A stretch of DNA of 64,000 bases from Clostridia bacterium (GCA_017516745.1 JAFXBF010000004.1:186001-250000), one strand, 5' to 3'; numbered from the stretch's first letter, positions 9,801-18,466 are shown. The notes: generated by a model from the letters alone, not told the origin. A program made the numbers and translations.

Positions 9801-10084
9801 AGCTGCCAAAGAAGGAATCGCTTGAAGCAGCCTACGCAGGCTCAATACACACGGTCATGACCTCGGGTCTGATTATGATACTCGTCACTGCAATTGTCGG
9901 CAAATTCTTTGAAAACCCGACCATCGGCCAGATTTGTACAACAATTTCAATCGGCAGCTTCAGCGCCGTACTGCTTATACTTGTTGTTCTGCCCGGTATG
10001 CTCGGCAGCCTTGACAAGTTTGTTGCAGGCAAGGACAGACTAAAGCCCGAAAAGAAAAAAGACGATATAAAACAGAAGAGATAA
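6818..10084 (+). CDS. MMPL/RND-family transporter with a very large extracytoplasmic insertion
   Basis: This 1088-aa membrane protein has the RND/MMPL plan: TM1 at residues 13-30, then two bundles of TM segments (about 155-360 and 905-1070). SMDYSIILINRYR and GSTIDYGILFTNYYR are the paired TM4-type motifs with the proton-relay Asp-Tyr. Between the bundles is an unusually long extracytoplasmic region (about 370-890) of repeated helical units ending in phrases like SVEQFISFLNSDV and SIEQMFNHLVNDM. Likely role is export of lipids or hydrophobic compounds; substrate unknown. Single gene, own promoter and terminator. Confidence 0.85.
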   Translation: MLKKLAGFIVDKRKLLLIAAAVICVISAVLLTQVEVNDDMTKYLADDSPMKIGLDIMNEEFPAAPTTQSVRVMFENLPEGEWATVLERLERMEFVSGVTYDESSKYHNKDGYTLYVLNTDYAYDSEEFAAIEAALEEGVSGYDYQWRSNELAAMPDLPIWIILAAVGILLIILFVMCGSWIEPLLFLAVIGVAVLINMGTNIVLGSVSTITFSIASILQLVLSMDYSIILINRYRQEKKKSNDNVKAMKKALRRAFPSIASSAMTTVVGLLALVFMSFKIGMDLGVVLAKGVAISMLCVVTILPGVILACDKLIVKTAKKELHIPTGGAGRLSYRLRHIVAAVFVVLFVGSYILQSMTGIVYTLKDEDPIADVFPTESQLVVVYETKDEEAVANLASEIEKDENVVSVMGYSTMLNRPYTSDKLLTAVAGMAGDVPLDESVIKMLYYDYYTGGETGKITVGDFLKFVSENVVGNELFASYIDADKMGDSLDMIGNFTDAKALTTPMNSKDISALFGMPEKDIRDLYLLYFTTNGGVATGTMTVPVFADFVLNEVSTNKTYSAFFDEETKAQLSSLSMFTKPDELTKPVTYTEIAEFLGQDEETARMLFAYYHAFENGRLNTIRLLSMMNSINVESAQDYKLSVQTVVNFLSDNKESLGDMMDEAQAAQIATAKTMVNACIDGTEYKPGELAALTGMEKSQAQQLYLLYTAGHGDTSSWKMSVEQFISFLNSDVLTNPDYASMIDGETASMLTSAQTVISSVIDGKEYSAAEMSEMLGGMSDMLTPEMMELAYIFKAGIDSSDPEWTMSIEQMFNHLVNDMVKDPRFDAVIDTSTRDMLSSAQTQLSDGKLQLVSPDYSRMIINNIYLDESPETTAFFDNLHATLGENLSGEYYLIGNSAMNYEMQQTFDKELIFITALTIIAIFIVVAITFRSLVVPAVLVLLVQCGVYITVAFLGLQGSTIYYLALLIVECILMGSTIDYGILFTNYYRESRRKLPKKESLEAAYAGSIHTVMTSGLIMILVTAIVGKFFENPTIGQICTTISIGSFSAVLLILVVLPGMLGSLDKFVAGKDRLKPEKKKDDIKQKR

Positions 10085-10087
10085 CTT

Positions 10088-10119
10088 TAAAAAACCGCTG
10101 AACCGTCAGCGGTTTTTTA
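10088..10119 (+). terminator. Rho-independent terminator after the MMPL gene
   Basis: AAAACCGCTGA and TCAGCGGTTTTTT form an 11-bp stem with a 4-base loop and a T tail. A short GCAAAGTGCAAAG repeat piece (about 10121-10135) follows before the next promoter. Confidence 0.92.
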
Positions 10120-10142
10120 AATGCAAAGTGCAAAGTTGTAGT

Positions 10143-10170
10143 TTGACATTTTTCTATTATAATGTATAAT
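10143..10170 (+). promoter_or_regulatory. Promoter of the ABC exporter operon
   Basis: A consensus TTGACA (10143-10148) and TATAAT (10165-10170) are separated by 16 bases, 36 bases before the first start codon at 10207. Confidence 0.85.
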
Positions 10171-10206
10171 TAGAATTTAGTGTTTTGAAAAGGGAGGTTG
10201 GAAAGA

Positions 10207-12027
10207 ATGAGAGGAACCGTTGATTTCAAGGCGAAGGCGCATATTTTCCGCAACACGGCTTTTATGCTTAAATGCGGCCTTAAGTGTGCGCCCATATCTA
10301 TGTTTCTTATTCTTTCTGCATATATAGCCGAAAATGTTTATTATTCCGTTGTGGTCAGCGTTATGTTTCTGCAGACTGCACTTGAAATAATCGAGGGCAA
10401 CGGCAGCTATAAGGAGTTTGTAATCAAAATCGGTCTTATAATTCTTGGCAAATTGATTATTGACCTTTATGCTTACATCGATTTTCACCCCGTCAGAGAG
10501 CGGTTTGAAATCAAGTGCGAGGGCTACATAAACAATATGATATTCAAAAAGGCTCAGCAGGTGGAGCTTGCCTGCTATGAAGACCCCGACTTTTTTGACA
10601 ACTACAACCGTGCTACCTGGCTTGTTGAAAGAGGCGGCTACAAGCGTATTATCGAGGGTACGGGCTGGACTCTGGGCTCGGTTGTGAGCATTGTTGTGCT
10701 TGCGGTTTACCTCTGGCAGCTTGACCCTGTTCTGCTTGCCTTTGTTGCGTGTCCGCTGCTGGTTATGTTTTTCCGCATCAAGCGAAACGCCGTGGAATTT
10801 GCCCGTGAAAAGGAAATGACACCCTTTGAAAGGCAGAAGGATTACACAAGAAGAACGGTGCTTTTAAAAGACTTTGCAAAGGAAATCAAGACCACCGATA
10901 TTTTTACCGTTGTCAAGCGCCGTTTTAAGCAGGCGATTGACGACAATATGCGTGTTATAAAAAAGTACGGCTGGCGCATAGCTGTGCTTGAAGCCTTAAG
11001 CGACTTTTTCGGCGAGGTTATTCCTGTTGGCGGAGGCTTCGGCTACGGCTGTTACAGACTTATAGTGCTTGAAAATCTTGCAATTTCGGATTTTTCCGTG
11101 CTCGTTGCGGCAATAACAAACTGCCGTAACAAGTTAAACCAGCTTGCACACTATTTCACAATGCAGCAGAAGCACTGTCTGTGGGTGCAGAATCTGCGTG
11201 AATTCCTTGAATATGAGCCTAAAATCAAGAGCGGTGAAATCATTCCCGACGAATTTGAAAGCCTTGAATTCCGTAATGTTTCTTTCAGATATACGGAGAA
11301 AAAGGATTACACCCTCAAAAATGTTTCTTTTAAGATAAACAAGGGTGAGAGCATAGCCGTTGTCGGCCACAACGGTGCAGGCAAAACCACGCTCTCAAAG
11401 CTGATGATGCGCCTTTATGATGTGACGGAAGGCGTAATCCTCTATAACGGCATCAACATTAAGGAATATGATTTGCTGAAATACCGTGAAAGGTTTGCAA
11501 GCGTTTTTCAGGATTACAGAATTTTTGCAATGACCGTTGCGGAAAACGTGCTTATCCAAGAGGTGGACGAAAACAATATTTCCGTTGCACAGAAAGCACT
11601 TGAAATGAGCGGTGTTGCGGATAAAATTTCAAGCCTGCCCGAGGGAATAAACAACCTTCTTACCAAGGAATTTGACGAAAACGGAGCATCTCTTTCGGGC
11701 GGCGAAAGCCAGAAGGTAACTATAGCAAGAATGTTAGCCAAGCAGTTTGATTTGGCTATTCTTGATGAGCCCTCCTCTGCGCTTGACCCCGTTGCGGAAT
11801 CGAAAATGTACGATAACCTCATGGAAGGCACAAAGGGTAAAACCGTTATTTATATTTCCCACCGCCTTTCAAGCGCCACACGAAGCGACAATATTCTCGT
11901 TTTTGCCGACGGTGAACTGATTGAACAGGGCACACACGAGGCGCTTATGGCACAGGACGGCGAATACTGCAGAATGTTCACACTCCAGGCCTCCGGCTAC
12001 AGAGAGGAGGGTGAGGACAATGAATAA
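10207..12027 (+). CDS. ABC exporter subunit (fused membrane and ATPase domains), first of a pair
   Basis: This 606-aa protein has an N-terminal membrane domain of about six helices (residues 20-330) and a C-terminal ATPase. Walker A is GHNGAGKTT, the signature is LSGGESQK, Walker B is LAILDEPSSALDP, and the H-loop is ISHRLS. It belongs to the B-type exporter group. It overlaps the next gene by 8 bases, so the two form a heterodimer. The start at 10207 has AGGGAGG upstream; an in-frame TTG at 10198 abuts the binding site and is unlikely. Substrate (peptide, lipid or drug) unknown. Confidence 0.92.
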   Translation: MRGTVDFKAKAHIFRNTAFMLKCGLKCAPISMFLILSAYIAENVYYSVVVSVMFLQTALEIIEGNGSYKEFVIKIGLIILGKLIIDLYAYIDFHPVRERFEIKCEGYINNMIFKKAQQVELACYEDPDFFDNYNRATWLVERGGYKRIIEGTGWTLGSVVSIVVLAVYLWQLDPVLLAFVACPLLVMFFRIKRNAVEFAREKEMTPFERQKDYTRRTVLLKDFAKEIKTTDIFTVVKRRFKQAIDDNMRVIKKYGWRIAVLEALSDFFGEVIPVGGGFGYGCYRLIVLENLAISDFSVLVAAITNCRNKLNQLAHYFTMQQKHCLWVQNLREFLEYEPKIKSGEIIPDEFESLEFRNVSFRYTEKKDYTLKNVSFKINKGESIAVVGHNGAGKTTLSKLMMRLYDVTEGVILYNGINIKEYDLLKYRERFASVFQDYRIFAMTVAENVLIQEVDENNISVAQKALEMSGVADKISSLPEGINNLLTKEFDENGASLSGGESQKVTIARMLAKQFDLAILDEPSSALDPVAESKMYDNLMEGTKGKTVIYISHRLSSATRSDNILVFADGELIEQGTHEALMAQDGEYCRMFTLQASGYREEGEDNE

Positions 12028-13831
12028 AAAGAACAAAGAAAAAGAAAAGGCGCACAGCATAAGAAACTATATTTTTATGCTCCGCTTTATCACGAAAAAT
12101 TCACCGTTTCTGCTTATCACCTATATCCTTGCCGATGTGCTGACTAACCTGCCGTGGCTGCTTTCAAACGTTGTGCTTCTCAAGTATATTATCGACGTTG
12201 TCACACAAGGTGAGGGCTACGGCAGAATAGCCGTTGCGCTCGGTGTTTTTGCGGCAGCGATAATCTTCGGCAACCTGTTCAACACGGTTGTATATGAAAT
12301 CTATCTGCCCAAGCAGAAGGAAAAGCTGTACTATAAGCTCTATTCCGATATTTACGAAAAGGCGGCAAGGATGGATTTTTCGTCCTACGACGACCCGAAG
12401 TTTTACAACGATTTTGTGCTTGCAATGAACACAATGAGTGACAGGACTGAAAGCGTTATAAGCAGCACACAGCGTATTGTAAGTAACCTCTTTTCGATTT
12501 TTACAATCACCGCCGTTATTGCCACGATTGACCCGAGAAGCTTCCTGTTTGTAATCGCCTGCATTGCGATTATGATACCCACGGGCAGGCTTATAGGTAA
12601 GGTCAACGTGGATAAAAAGCAGGCGATGACACCGCTTGACAGAAAAAATCTTTATTTTTCCCGTGTGTTCTATCTGCAGGATTACGCAAAGGAGCTTCGC
12701 CTCAACCCCGCAGGTGAAATGATTGAGCGCAGATATGTTGCCAACATCTACGACAGAATTAAGACAATCCGTCCCTTCCTGTGGAAGCAGTGTATGCTCT
12801 ATTTTTCGCAGGAAAGCCTGCCGCTGACCCTGCTTATCAGCTTCGGCGTAACTGTTTATATGGGCTATCAGGCTATAGTCACAAAGGAAGTAGGCTTGGG
12901 CGATTTTGCGGCAACCTTCAACGGTGTTACGGTTGTCAGCAACAGCGCCTTTGCGCTCACGACCTGGTTTGCCGTAACCTTCCGTGAAAACGGTCTGTTC
13001 GTTGAAAAGTTCAGAAAGTTTATGAATGCGGAAGAAAAAATCAAGGACGGTACACTCAAAACAAAGCTCGAAAAGCCCGAGACAATAAGGCTTGAAAATG
13101 TTTCGTTTACCTATCCCGGAAACACCGAGCCTACACTCAAAAACATCAACCTTGAAATCAAGCCCTATCAGAAAATTGCTCTTGTAGGCTACAACGGCGC
13201 AGGCAAAACAACGCTCACAAATTTGCTGTTAAGGCTCTACGATGTGACGGACGGCGCAATTACAGTCGGCGGTAAGGACATAAGGGACTGGAAAATCAAG
13301 GCGTACCACGATAATTTCGCCGCCGTTTTCCAGGATTTCTCGCTCTTCGGTGCAACCGTAGGTGAGAACGTTGCAATGAACGATAACCCCGACAGCGAAA
13401 GGGTGCTCAAAGCCCTTGAGGAAAGCAGCTTTACCAAAAAACTGCCCGACGGTACGGACACCGTACTGCTTCGGGAGTTTGATGAGGACGGGCTATCCCT
13501 TTCGGGCGGTGAAGGGCAGAAGGTTGCCGTTGCAAGGGCGTTTTACAAGGACTGCCCCTTTGCAATTCTCGACGAGCCAAGCGCAAACCTCGACCCCGTT
13601 TCGGAATATTCGCTGAATGAGGCGATGTCAAGAGCCGCCCGTGACAAGACGGTTATCTTCATTTCACACCGTCTTTCCACAACCGTTATGGCGGATGTGA
13701 TTTATATGCTCGAAAACGGCGAAATTGTCGAAAGCGGCAGCCACGAGGAGCTTATGGCAAAAGACGGAAAATATGCCTATATGTTCCGTCTGCAGGCTGA
13801 AAAATATAAAGAAAACGAAGCAACCAAATAA
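12020..13831 (+). CDS. ABC exporter subunit (fused membrane and ATPase domains), second of a pair
   Basis: This 603-aa protein is homologous to the preceding one. It has a membrane domain, then Walker A GYNGAGKTT, signature LSGGEGQK, Walker B FAILDEPSANLDP and H-loop ISHRLS. The ATG at 12020 lies inside the last codons of the upstream gene, with GAGGAGGG as ribosome binding site, which indicates translational coupling and a heterodimeric exporter. An earlier in-frame start lies inside the upstream gene and is not used. The next feature is rnpB, and no terminator is visible between them. Confidence 0.92.
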   Translation: MNKKNKEKEKAHSIRNYIFMLRFITKNSPFLLITYILADVLTNLPWLLSNVVLLKYIIDVVTQGEGYGRIAVALGVFAAAIIFGNLFNTVVYEIYLPKQKEKLYYKLYSDIYEKAARMDFSSYDDPKFYNDFVLAMNTMSDRTESVISSTQRIVSNLFSIFTITAVIATIDPRSFLFVIACIAIMIPTGRLIGKVNVDKKQAMTPLDRKNLYFSRVFYLQDYAKELRLNPAGEMIERRYVANIYDRIKTIRPFLWKQCMLYFSQESLPLTLLISFGVTVYMGYQAIVTKEVGLGDFAATFNGVTVVSNSAFALTTWFAVTFRENGLFVEKFRKFMNAEEKIKDGTLKTKLEKPETIRLENVSFTYPGNTEPTLKNINLEIKPYQKIALVGYNGAGKTTLTNLLLRLYDVTDGAITVGGKDIRDWKIKAYHDNFAAVFQDFSLFGATVGENVAMNDNPDSERVLKALEESSFTKKLPDGTDTVLLREFDEDGLSLSGGEGQKVAVARAFYKDCPFAILDEPSANLDPVSEYSLNEAMSRAARDKTVIFISHRLSTTVMADVIYMLENGEIVESGSHEELMAKDGKYAYMFRLQAEKYKENEATK

Positions 13832-13832
13832 T

Positions 13833-13861
13833 TTGACATATACAAAAAAATAATATAAAAT
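13833..13861 (+). promoter_or_regulatory. Promoter of rnpB
   Basis: TTGACA (13833-13838) and TAAAAT (13856-13861) are separated by 17 bases, placing the start of transcription at about 13868-13871, exactly where the RNase P RNA fold begins. Confidence 0.7.
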
Positions 13862-13870
13862 ATAAAGATA

Positions 13871-14215
13871 CAAGCGGACCGGGCAGCTGCGGCGGACGGG
13901 ACTTATCACCCCGTCCGGCGAGGAAAGTCCGGGCTTCACAGAGCAGGATAACGGCTAACGGCCGCCGAGGGTGACCTTAGGGAAAGTGCAACAGAGATAT
14001 ACCGCCTGCCTTTTGGCAGGTAAGGGTGGAAAGGCGAGGTAAGAGCTCACCGGCGTGCAGGAGACTGCACGGCCCTGCAAACCCTATCCGAAGCAACATC
14101 GAGCGGAGTGGCTTGCTCGGCCCATACTCCAAAGGATGGCTCGAGCCCTGCGGCAACGCAGGGCCTAGACAGATAGTTGCCTTAAACGACAGAACCCGGC
14201 TTACAGGTCCGCTTG
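13871..14215 (+). ncRNA. rnpB: RNase P RNA (bacterial type A)
   Basis: This is the catalytic RNA of RNase P, which trims the 5' ends of tRNA precursors. The ends pair as P1 (CAAGCGGACC at 13871-13880 with GGTCCGCTTG at 14206-14215). Conserved core pieces are visible: GAGGAAAGTCCGGGC near 13920, AGGGTGGAAAGG near 14023, and the 3' core ACAGAACCCGGCTTACAG. The total of about 345 nt fits a type A RNA. The T-rich run after 14215 would end transcription. Confidence 0.95.
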
Positions 14216-14233
14216 TGTTTTTTATTTTTAAAA

Positions 14234-14334
14234 TATCTATTATCTCATAGTTATTATCTTTTATCTCTTATCTCACATTGATTTTAAGATGTTGTTTAGA
14301 TAAAAGATAACAGATAATAATTAATAGATAATAG
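14234..14334. repeat. AT-rich inverted-repeat element, copy 3
   Basis: Left-arm units of TATTATCT, TTATCTTTTATCTC and TTATCTC (14234-14275) are inverted in the right arm (GATAAAAGATAA, AGATAATAATTAATAG, 14298-14334). The same TATCTCTTATCTCAC string occurs in copy 1 near 441-455. The element fills the gap between rnpB and the LCP gene, which holds no other feature. Confidence 0.7.
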
Positions 14335-14357
14335 TTTTTGTGGGAAAGGAAGGCACT

Positions 14358-15461
14358 ATGGAAGACATATACATCGGCGGAAAAAAGCCTATGGATGACA
14401 ACTCGACTGCCGAGGATATATATATAACTCCCCGTCGCAGACAGCAGAGTGCTTACACTCCGCCTGAAGAGCCCTTTTACCCCGACGAAGAGCCCGAAAA
14501 CGAACCTGAAGAGCCCGAGGAAGAACGCCCGAAGAAAAAGAAAAAATCAAAATTCTTCCGCCGCATCAGGGCGATAATTCTTGTTGCCGCCCTGCTTATC
14601 GGCTTGCTTACTGGTATGGTTTACCACACCTTCAGCAGTGTCAATTACAACGAAACGGGTCACGGCGAAAACGTTTTTCTCGATGAGGACAAGCTTATGC
14701 AGAGCACGTCCGTCAAGAACATTCTTCTAATCGGCGTGGACAGGCGCAACCCCGACGAATCCTCACGCTCTGACACCATGCTTTTGGTATCGCTCAACAC
14801 AAAAACGGGTAAAATAAAGCTGACCTCCTTTATGCGTGACACCTATGTGTATATCCCCGAGCGGCAGAAGAATGCAAAGCTCAACGCAGCCTGCACCTGG
14901 GGCGGTGCACAGATGGTTATGGACACGGTTGAATACAACTTCAATATTAAAATCGACCACTATATGCTTGTCGATTTCACAATGTTTGAGGATATCATCA
15001 ACGGTCTTGACGGCGTTGATGTCGAAGTAACCGACAAAGAAGCAAAATATATGCGTGAAAAAGTCCACCTGAAAAATGTTCAGGCAGGCGAGAGCGTACA
15101 CCTCAACGGCAAAGAGGCACTGTGGTATTGCCGTATCAGGGCGCTTGATTCTGACTTTATGCGCACAAGACGTCAGCGTAAGGTTATGACAGCGCTTATC
15201 GAAAAGGTCAAAAAGACCAATCCCTTTGAGCTTTACGAGCTTACGGGCGAAATAGTCAGCCTTATTGAAACGGATATGTCGCCTGCAACGCTCACCTCGC
15301 TTGCGGTAAACGGGCTTTTCCGCTACCTGCACTATGATATTGAGCAGGGCAGTGTGCCTGCGGAGGGTACGTGGCAGAGCAAAAAGATTTCGGGTCAGTC
15401 CGTATTGAGCGTTGACCTTGGCGAAAACAGAGAATATCTTGAAGAATTTATATATGAATAG
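14358..15461 (+). CDS. LytR-CpsA-Psr (LCP) family cell-wall glycopolymer ligase
   Basis: This 367-aa protein has a cytoplasmic acidic tail (about 60 residues rich in E, P and D), a KKKKK stop, one TM helix near residues 72-90 and an extracellular LCP domain. The conserved blocks are NILLIGVDRR, SRSDTMLLVSLN, SFMRDTYVYIP, LNAACTWGG and GLDGVDVEVT. The Arg and Asp residues in these blocks bind the polyprenyl pyrophosphate. LCP enzymes attach teichoic acids or capsule to peptidoglycan. The start at 14358 follows AAAGGAAGG. uxaC begins 11 bases downstream. Confidence 0.9.
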   Translation: MEDIYIGGKKPMDDNSTAEDIYITPRRRQQSAYTPPEEPFYPDEEPENEPEEPEEERPKKKKKSKFFRRIRAIILVAALLIGLLTGMVYHTFSSVNYNETGHGENVFLDEDKLMQSTSVKNILLIGVDRRNPDESSRSDTMLLVSLNTKTGKIKLTSFMRDTYVYIPERQKNAKLNAACTWGGAQMVMDTVEYNFNIKIDHYMLVDFTMFEDIINGLDGVDVEVTDKEAKYMREKVHLKNVQAGESVHLNGKEALWYCRIRALDSDFMRTRRQRKVMTALIEKVKKTNPFELYELTGEIVSLIETDMSPATLTSLAVNGLFRYLHYDIEQGSVPAEGTWQSKKISGQSVLSVDLGENREYLEEFIYE

Positions 15462-15472
15462 GGGACGTAACA

Positions 15473-16879
15473 ATGAAGCAGTTTATGGGTAAGGACTTCC
15501 TTCTTGATAACGAAGCGGCTGTTGAGCTTTTTGAAGCCGCAAACGAAATGCCGATTTTTGACTGGCATTGCCACCTTTCACCCAAAGAAATTTACGAAAA
15601 CAAACAGCCGTCGGACATCGCCTGGCTTATGCTTGGCGGCGACCACTACAAGTGGCGTGCAATGCGCTCCTTCGGCATTGACGAAAAATACATTACGGGC
15701 GATGCAAGCTGGCACGACAAGTTTGTTGCCTTTGCCACAATGCTTGCCTATGCACCCGGCAATCCGCTTTACCATTGGACTCACCTTGAGCTTCAGCGCT
15801 ATTTCGGCATTGATACACCTTTAAGCGCAAAGACAGCCGAGGAAATCTGGGAAAAGGCAAACGCACAGATTAAGGCAGGCGGCTTCACACCCCGTGAGCT
15901 TATCGCAAAATCCAACGTTTCCTGCGTTTTCACAACCGATGACCCTGCGGATTCGCTTGAATACCACGTGCTTCTTGCCAAGGATGAAAGCTTCAAGACA
16001 AAGGTTATTCCTGCTTTCCGTCCCGATAAGGCACTCGGCATTGAGCTGCCCTCCTTTATTCCGTGGCTGGCTTCTCTTGAAGAGCGTGTGGGCAGAAAGA
16101 TTGAAAGCTATGCGGCACTCGAAGAGGCTTTGCTCGAAAGAATTGAAGCCTTTGCAAAGCTGGGCTGTAAGGGCAGCGACCACGCTTTCACCTATGTACC
16201 CTATGCCGAGGCTTCACCCGATGAGCTTGAGGCAATATTCCAAAAGGGCAGACTGGGCGACAGCTTCACAACGCACGAGCTTGATGCTTACCGCACGGCA
16301 CTTCTTCGCACTCTTGCCAAGGAATACGCACGCCGTGGCTGGGCTATGGAGCTTCACATGGGCCCGATGAGAAACAACAACACCCTTATGTTCAACAAAA
16401 TCGGCCCTGACACGGGCTTTGACTCAATAGACGACAAGGAAATCGCACAGCCTCTTTCACGCTTCCTTGACAGCCTTGCAAAGGAAGAGCTTCTTCCCAA
16501 GACAATCCTCTTCACGCTCAACCCCAAGGACAACTATGTTCTCGGCACTATGCTCGGCAATTTCCAGAATTCCGACGCACCGGGTAAAATCCAGTTCGGC
16601 AGCGGCTGGTGGTTCAACGACAACCTTGACGGTATGCGTGAGCAGATGAAGGCACTCGGCAACCTTTCCGTGCTCGGAAAATTTGTCGGTATGGTTACGG
16701 ATTCCCGTTCCTTCCTTTCTTACCCCAGGCACGAGTATTTCCGCCGCATTCTCTGCGGTCTGCTCGGCGATATGGTTGACAAGGGACTTTACCCCAACGA
16801 TATGGAAACACTTAAACAACTCGTGCAGGATGTTTCCTACAACAACGCTGTAAAATACTTTGGAATAGAGGGTATCTGA
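15473..16879 (+). CDS. uxaC: Glucuronate isomerase
   Basis: At 468 aa this is the usual length for UxaC, which converts D-glucuronate to fructuronate (or galacturonate to tagaturonate) in the cytosol. Family blocks seen are FDWHCHLSP (metal-site HxH near residues 26-28), GDHYKWRAMR, WELHMGPMRNNN and GSGWWFND. The other uronate-pathway genes are not in this window. It follows the LCP gene by 11 bases and is followed 2 bases later by an aldo/keto reductase, so the three are probably co-transcribed. Confidence 0.94.
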   Translation: MKQFMGKDFLLDNEAAVELFEAANEMPIFDWHCHLSPKEIYENKQPSDIAWLMLGGDHYKWRAMRSFGIDEKYITGDASWHDKFVAFATMLAYAPGNPLYHWTHLELQRYFGIDTPLSAKTAEEIWEKANAQIKAGGFTPRELIAKSNVSCVFTTDDPADSLEYHVLLAKDESFKTKVIPAFRPDKALGIELPSFIPWLASLEERVGRKIESYAALEEALLERIEAFAKLGCKGSDHAFTYVPYAEASPDELEAIFQKGRLGDSFTTHELDAYRTALLRTLAKEYARRGWAMELHMGPMRNNNTLMFNKIGPDTGFDSIDDKEIAQPLSRFLDSLAKEELLPKTILFTLNPKDNYVLGTMLGNFQNSDAPGKIQFGSGWWFNDNLDGMREQMKALGNLSVLGKFVGMVTDSRSFLSYPRHEYFRRILCGLLGDMVDKGLYPNDMETLKQLVQDVSYNNAVKYFGIEGI

Positions 16880-16881
16880 GT

Positions 16882-17997
16882 ATGCAGATGAGAAAATTTA
16901 AAGGTATAGATGTTGAAGTTTTTCCGCTGGGCTTTGGCTGTATGCGTTTCCCGACAAAGGGCAGAGACCATAAAATTGACCGAGAAACCTCAACTAAAAT
17001 GATACGCCACGCAATTGATGAGGGCGTGAATTACATCGACACGGCTTATTACTATCACGACGGTGAGAGCGAGGAATTTGTCGGCGAAGCACTCGGCGAC
17101 GGCTACAGAGAAAAGGTTTACCTTGCAACAAAGTGTCCCGTTTATGATTTAACTGATGAAATAACCTTTGAAATGCGTCTTGACACCCAGCTTGAAAGGC
17201 TGAAGACAGACCATATAGATTTTTACCTTCTCCACACCCTTAACAAGGATTTGTGGAACAACAAGGTTATCAAATACAACGTGCTTGACAGTATGGTTAA
17301 GGCAAGAGAAGCAGGCAAAATCAAGTACCTCGGCTTCTCCTTCCATGACGATGTTGAGCTTTTCAAGGAAATTGTTGATGCCTTTGACTGGGATTTCTGC
17401 CAGATTCAGTATAACTACGTTGACACCAAGCATCAGGCAGGCACTCAAGGGTTGGAATACGCTTACGCCAAGGGTATGAGCGTAATTATTATGGAGCCCT
17501 TGAGAGGCGGCAGACTTGTCAAGGGTCTGCCCGAAAGAGTAAAGGATGTTCTTCCCAAGTCAAAGAGCAAGGTTGAAACCGCACTCGACTTTATCTGGGA
17601 CAGGGAAGAGGTTGCGCTTCTCTTAAGCGGTATGAGCACACCCAAGCAGGTTGAGGATAACCTGCGCTACGCAAAGCGCAGCAGCGTGAATATGCTCACA
17701 CCTTATGAAAGAAACTGCCTTAAAAAGGCGGATGAGGTTTTCCACACAATGCCGCTTGTCGGCTGCACGGGCTGCGAATATTGTATGCCCTGCCCGTTTG
17801 GTGTGGATATTCCCGGCTGCTTTGCGGCGTATAACGCCTCTGTCCATAAGGGCAAGAGAACGGCAAAGGAAATGTACGAAGCACTGGGCGGCAAAGCAGA
17901 CCTCTGCCGTGCCTGCGGCAAGTGTAAATCTGCTTGTCCCCAAAGCATAAATATCCCCGAAGAAATGAAGAAAATCGAGGCTTGTTTTGCGGAATAA
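16882..17997 (+). CDS. Aldo/keto reductase with C-terminal 4Fe-4S ferredoxin domain
   Basis: This 371-aa protein has an N-terminal (beta/alpha)8 aldo/keto reductase domain. GFGCMRFP, the catalytic YIDTAYYYHDGESE, KCP and DFYLLHTL are visible. A C-terminal ferredoxin segment carries CTGCEYCMPCPFGVDIP and CRACGKCKSACPQ. This fused type is common in anaerobes and may use both NAD(P)H and iron-sulfur electrons. Its substrate is unknown. The position right after uxaC suggests sugar-acid metabolism, but that is only context. Confidence 0.9.
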   Translation: MQMRKFKGIDVEVFPLGFGCMRFPTKGRDHKIDRETSTKMIRHAIDEGVNYIDTAYYYHDGESEEFVGEALGDGYREKVYLATKCPVYDLTDEITFEMRLDTQLERLKTDHIDFYLLHTLNKDLWNNKVIKYNVLDSMVKAREAGKIKYLGFSFHDDVELFKEIVDAFDWDFCQIQYNYVDTKHQAGTQGLEYAYAKGMSVIIMEPLRGGRLVKGLPERVKDVLPKSKSKVETALDFIWDREEVALLLSGMSTPKQVEDNLRYAKRSSVNMLTPYERNCLKKADEVFHTMPLVGCTGCEYCMPCPFGVDIPGCFAAYNASVHKGKRTAKEMYEALGGKADLCRACGKCKSACPQSINIPEEMKKIEACFAE

Positions 17998-18035
17998 TAT
18001 CAAATTCCACCAAATTAAGCCGGTTTAATTGTCAG

Positions 18036-18083
18036 AATTTTGCCACTCATGTGCTTGACACGGGTGGCAAAATTTGATATAAT
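18036..18083 (+). promoter_or_regulatory. rpsF operon promoter within a perfect inverted repeat
   Basis: TTGACA (18055-18060) and TATAAT (18078-18083) have an ideal 17-base spacer. An 11-bp perfect inverted repeat, AATTTTGCCAC (18036-18046) and GTGGCAAAATT (18064-18074), encloses the -35 box. It could be an operator, or the terminator of the upstream operon overlapping the promoter. Confidence 0.85.
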
Positions 18084-18169
18084 CCCATATTGCTGTAATG
18101 AATTTACGGCAAATCCTTGCTTCGGAACAGGAGTATCCGGGGCCAAAGACCATAAGGAGGTGCAAATCA

Positions 18170-18448
18170 ATGAACAACTACGAGATCATGTTGGTATTCT
18201 CCCTTGCAAAGGGTGAGGAGGCTGCAAACGCACTCACAGAGAAGTTCCAGGGTATGATCGAGAAGAACGGCACTGTTGAAAACGTTGATGTATGGGGTAA
18301 GCGTAAGCTTGAGTACCCGATCAACGACGAAACAGAGGCTCTCTATGTAGTAATCAACTACCAGAGTGCTCCCGATTTCCAGACAGAGCTTGACCGTGTT
18401 CTCAAGATCACAGACGGTGTTCTTCGTTCAATGATCATCCGCAAGTAA
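18170..18448 (+). CDS. rpsF: 30S ribosomal protein S6
   Basis: This 92-aa protein has the S6 pattern MNNYEIMLVF...VWGKRKLEYPI...YVVINYQ. It sits on the small subunit and binds S18. The start at 18170 has an ideal AAGGAGG nine bases upstream. The order rpsF-ssb-rpsR is the standard bacterial S6 operon. The 86-base leader (18084-18169) could carry an S6:S18 autoregulatory site, but I could not confirm the typical fold. Confidence 0.96.
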   Translation: MNNYEIMLVFSLAKGEEAANALTEKFQGMIEKNGTVENVDVWGKRKLEYPINDETEALYVVINYQSAPDFQTELDRVLKITDGVLRSMIIRK

Positions 18449-18466
18449 TCCAAGGAGGAAAAAGAA

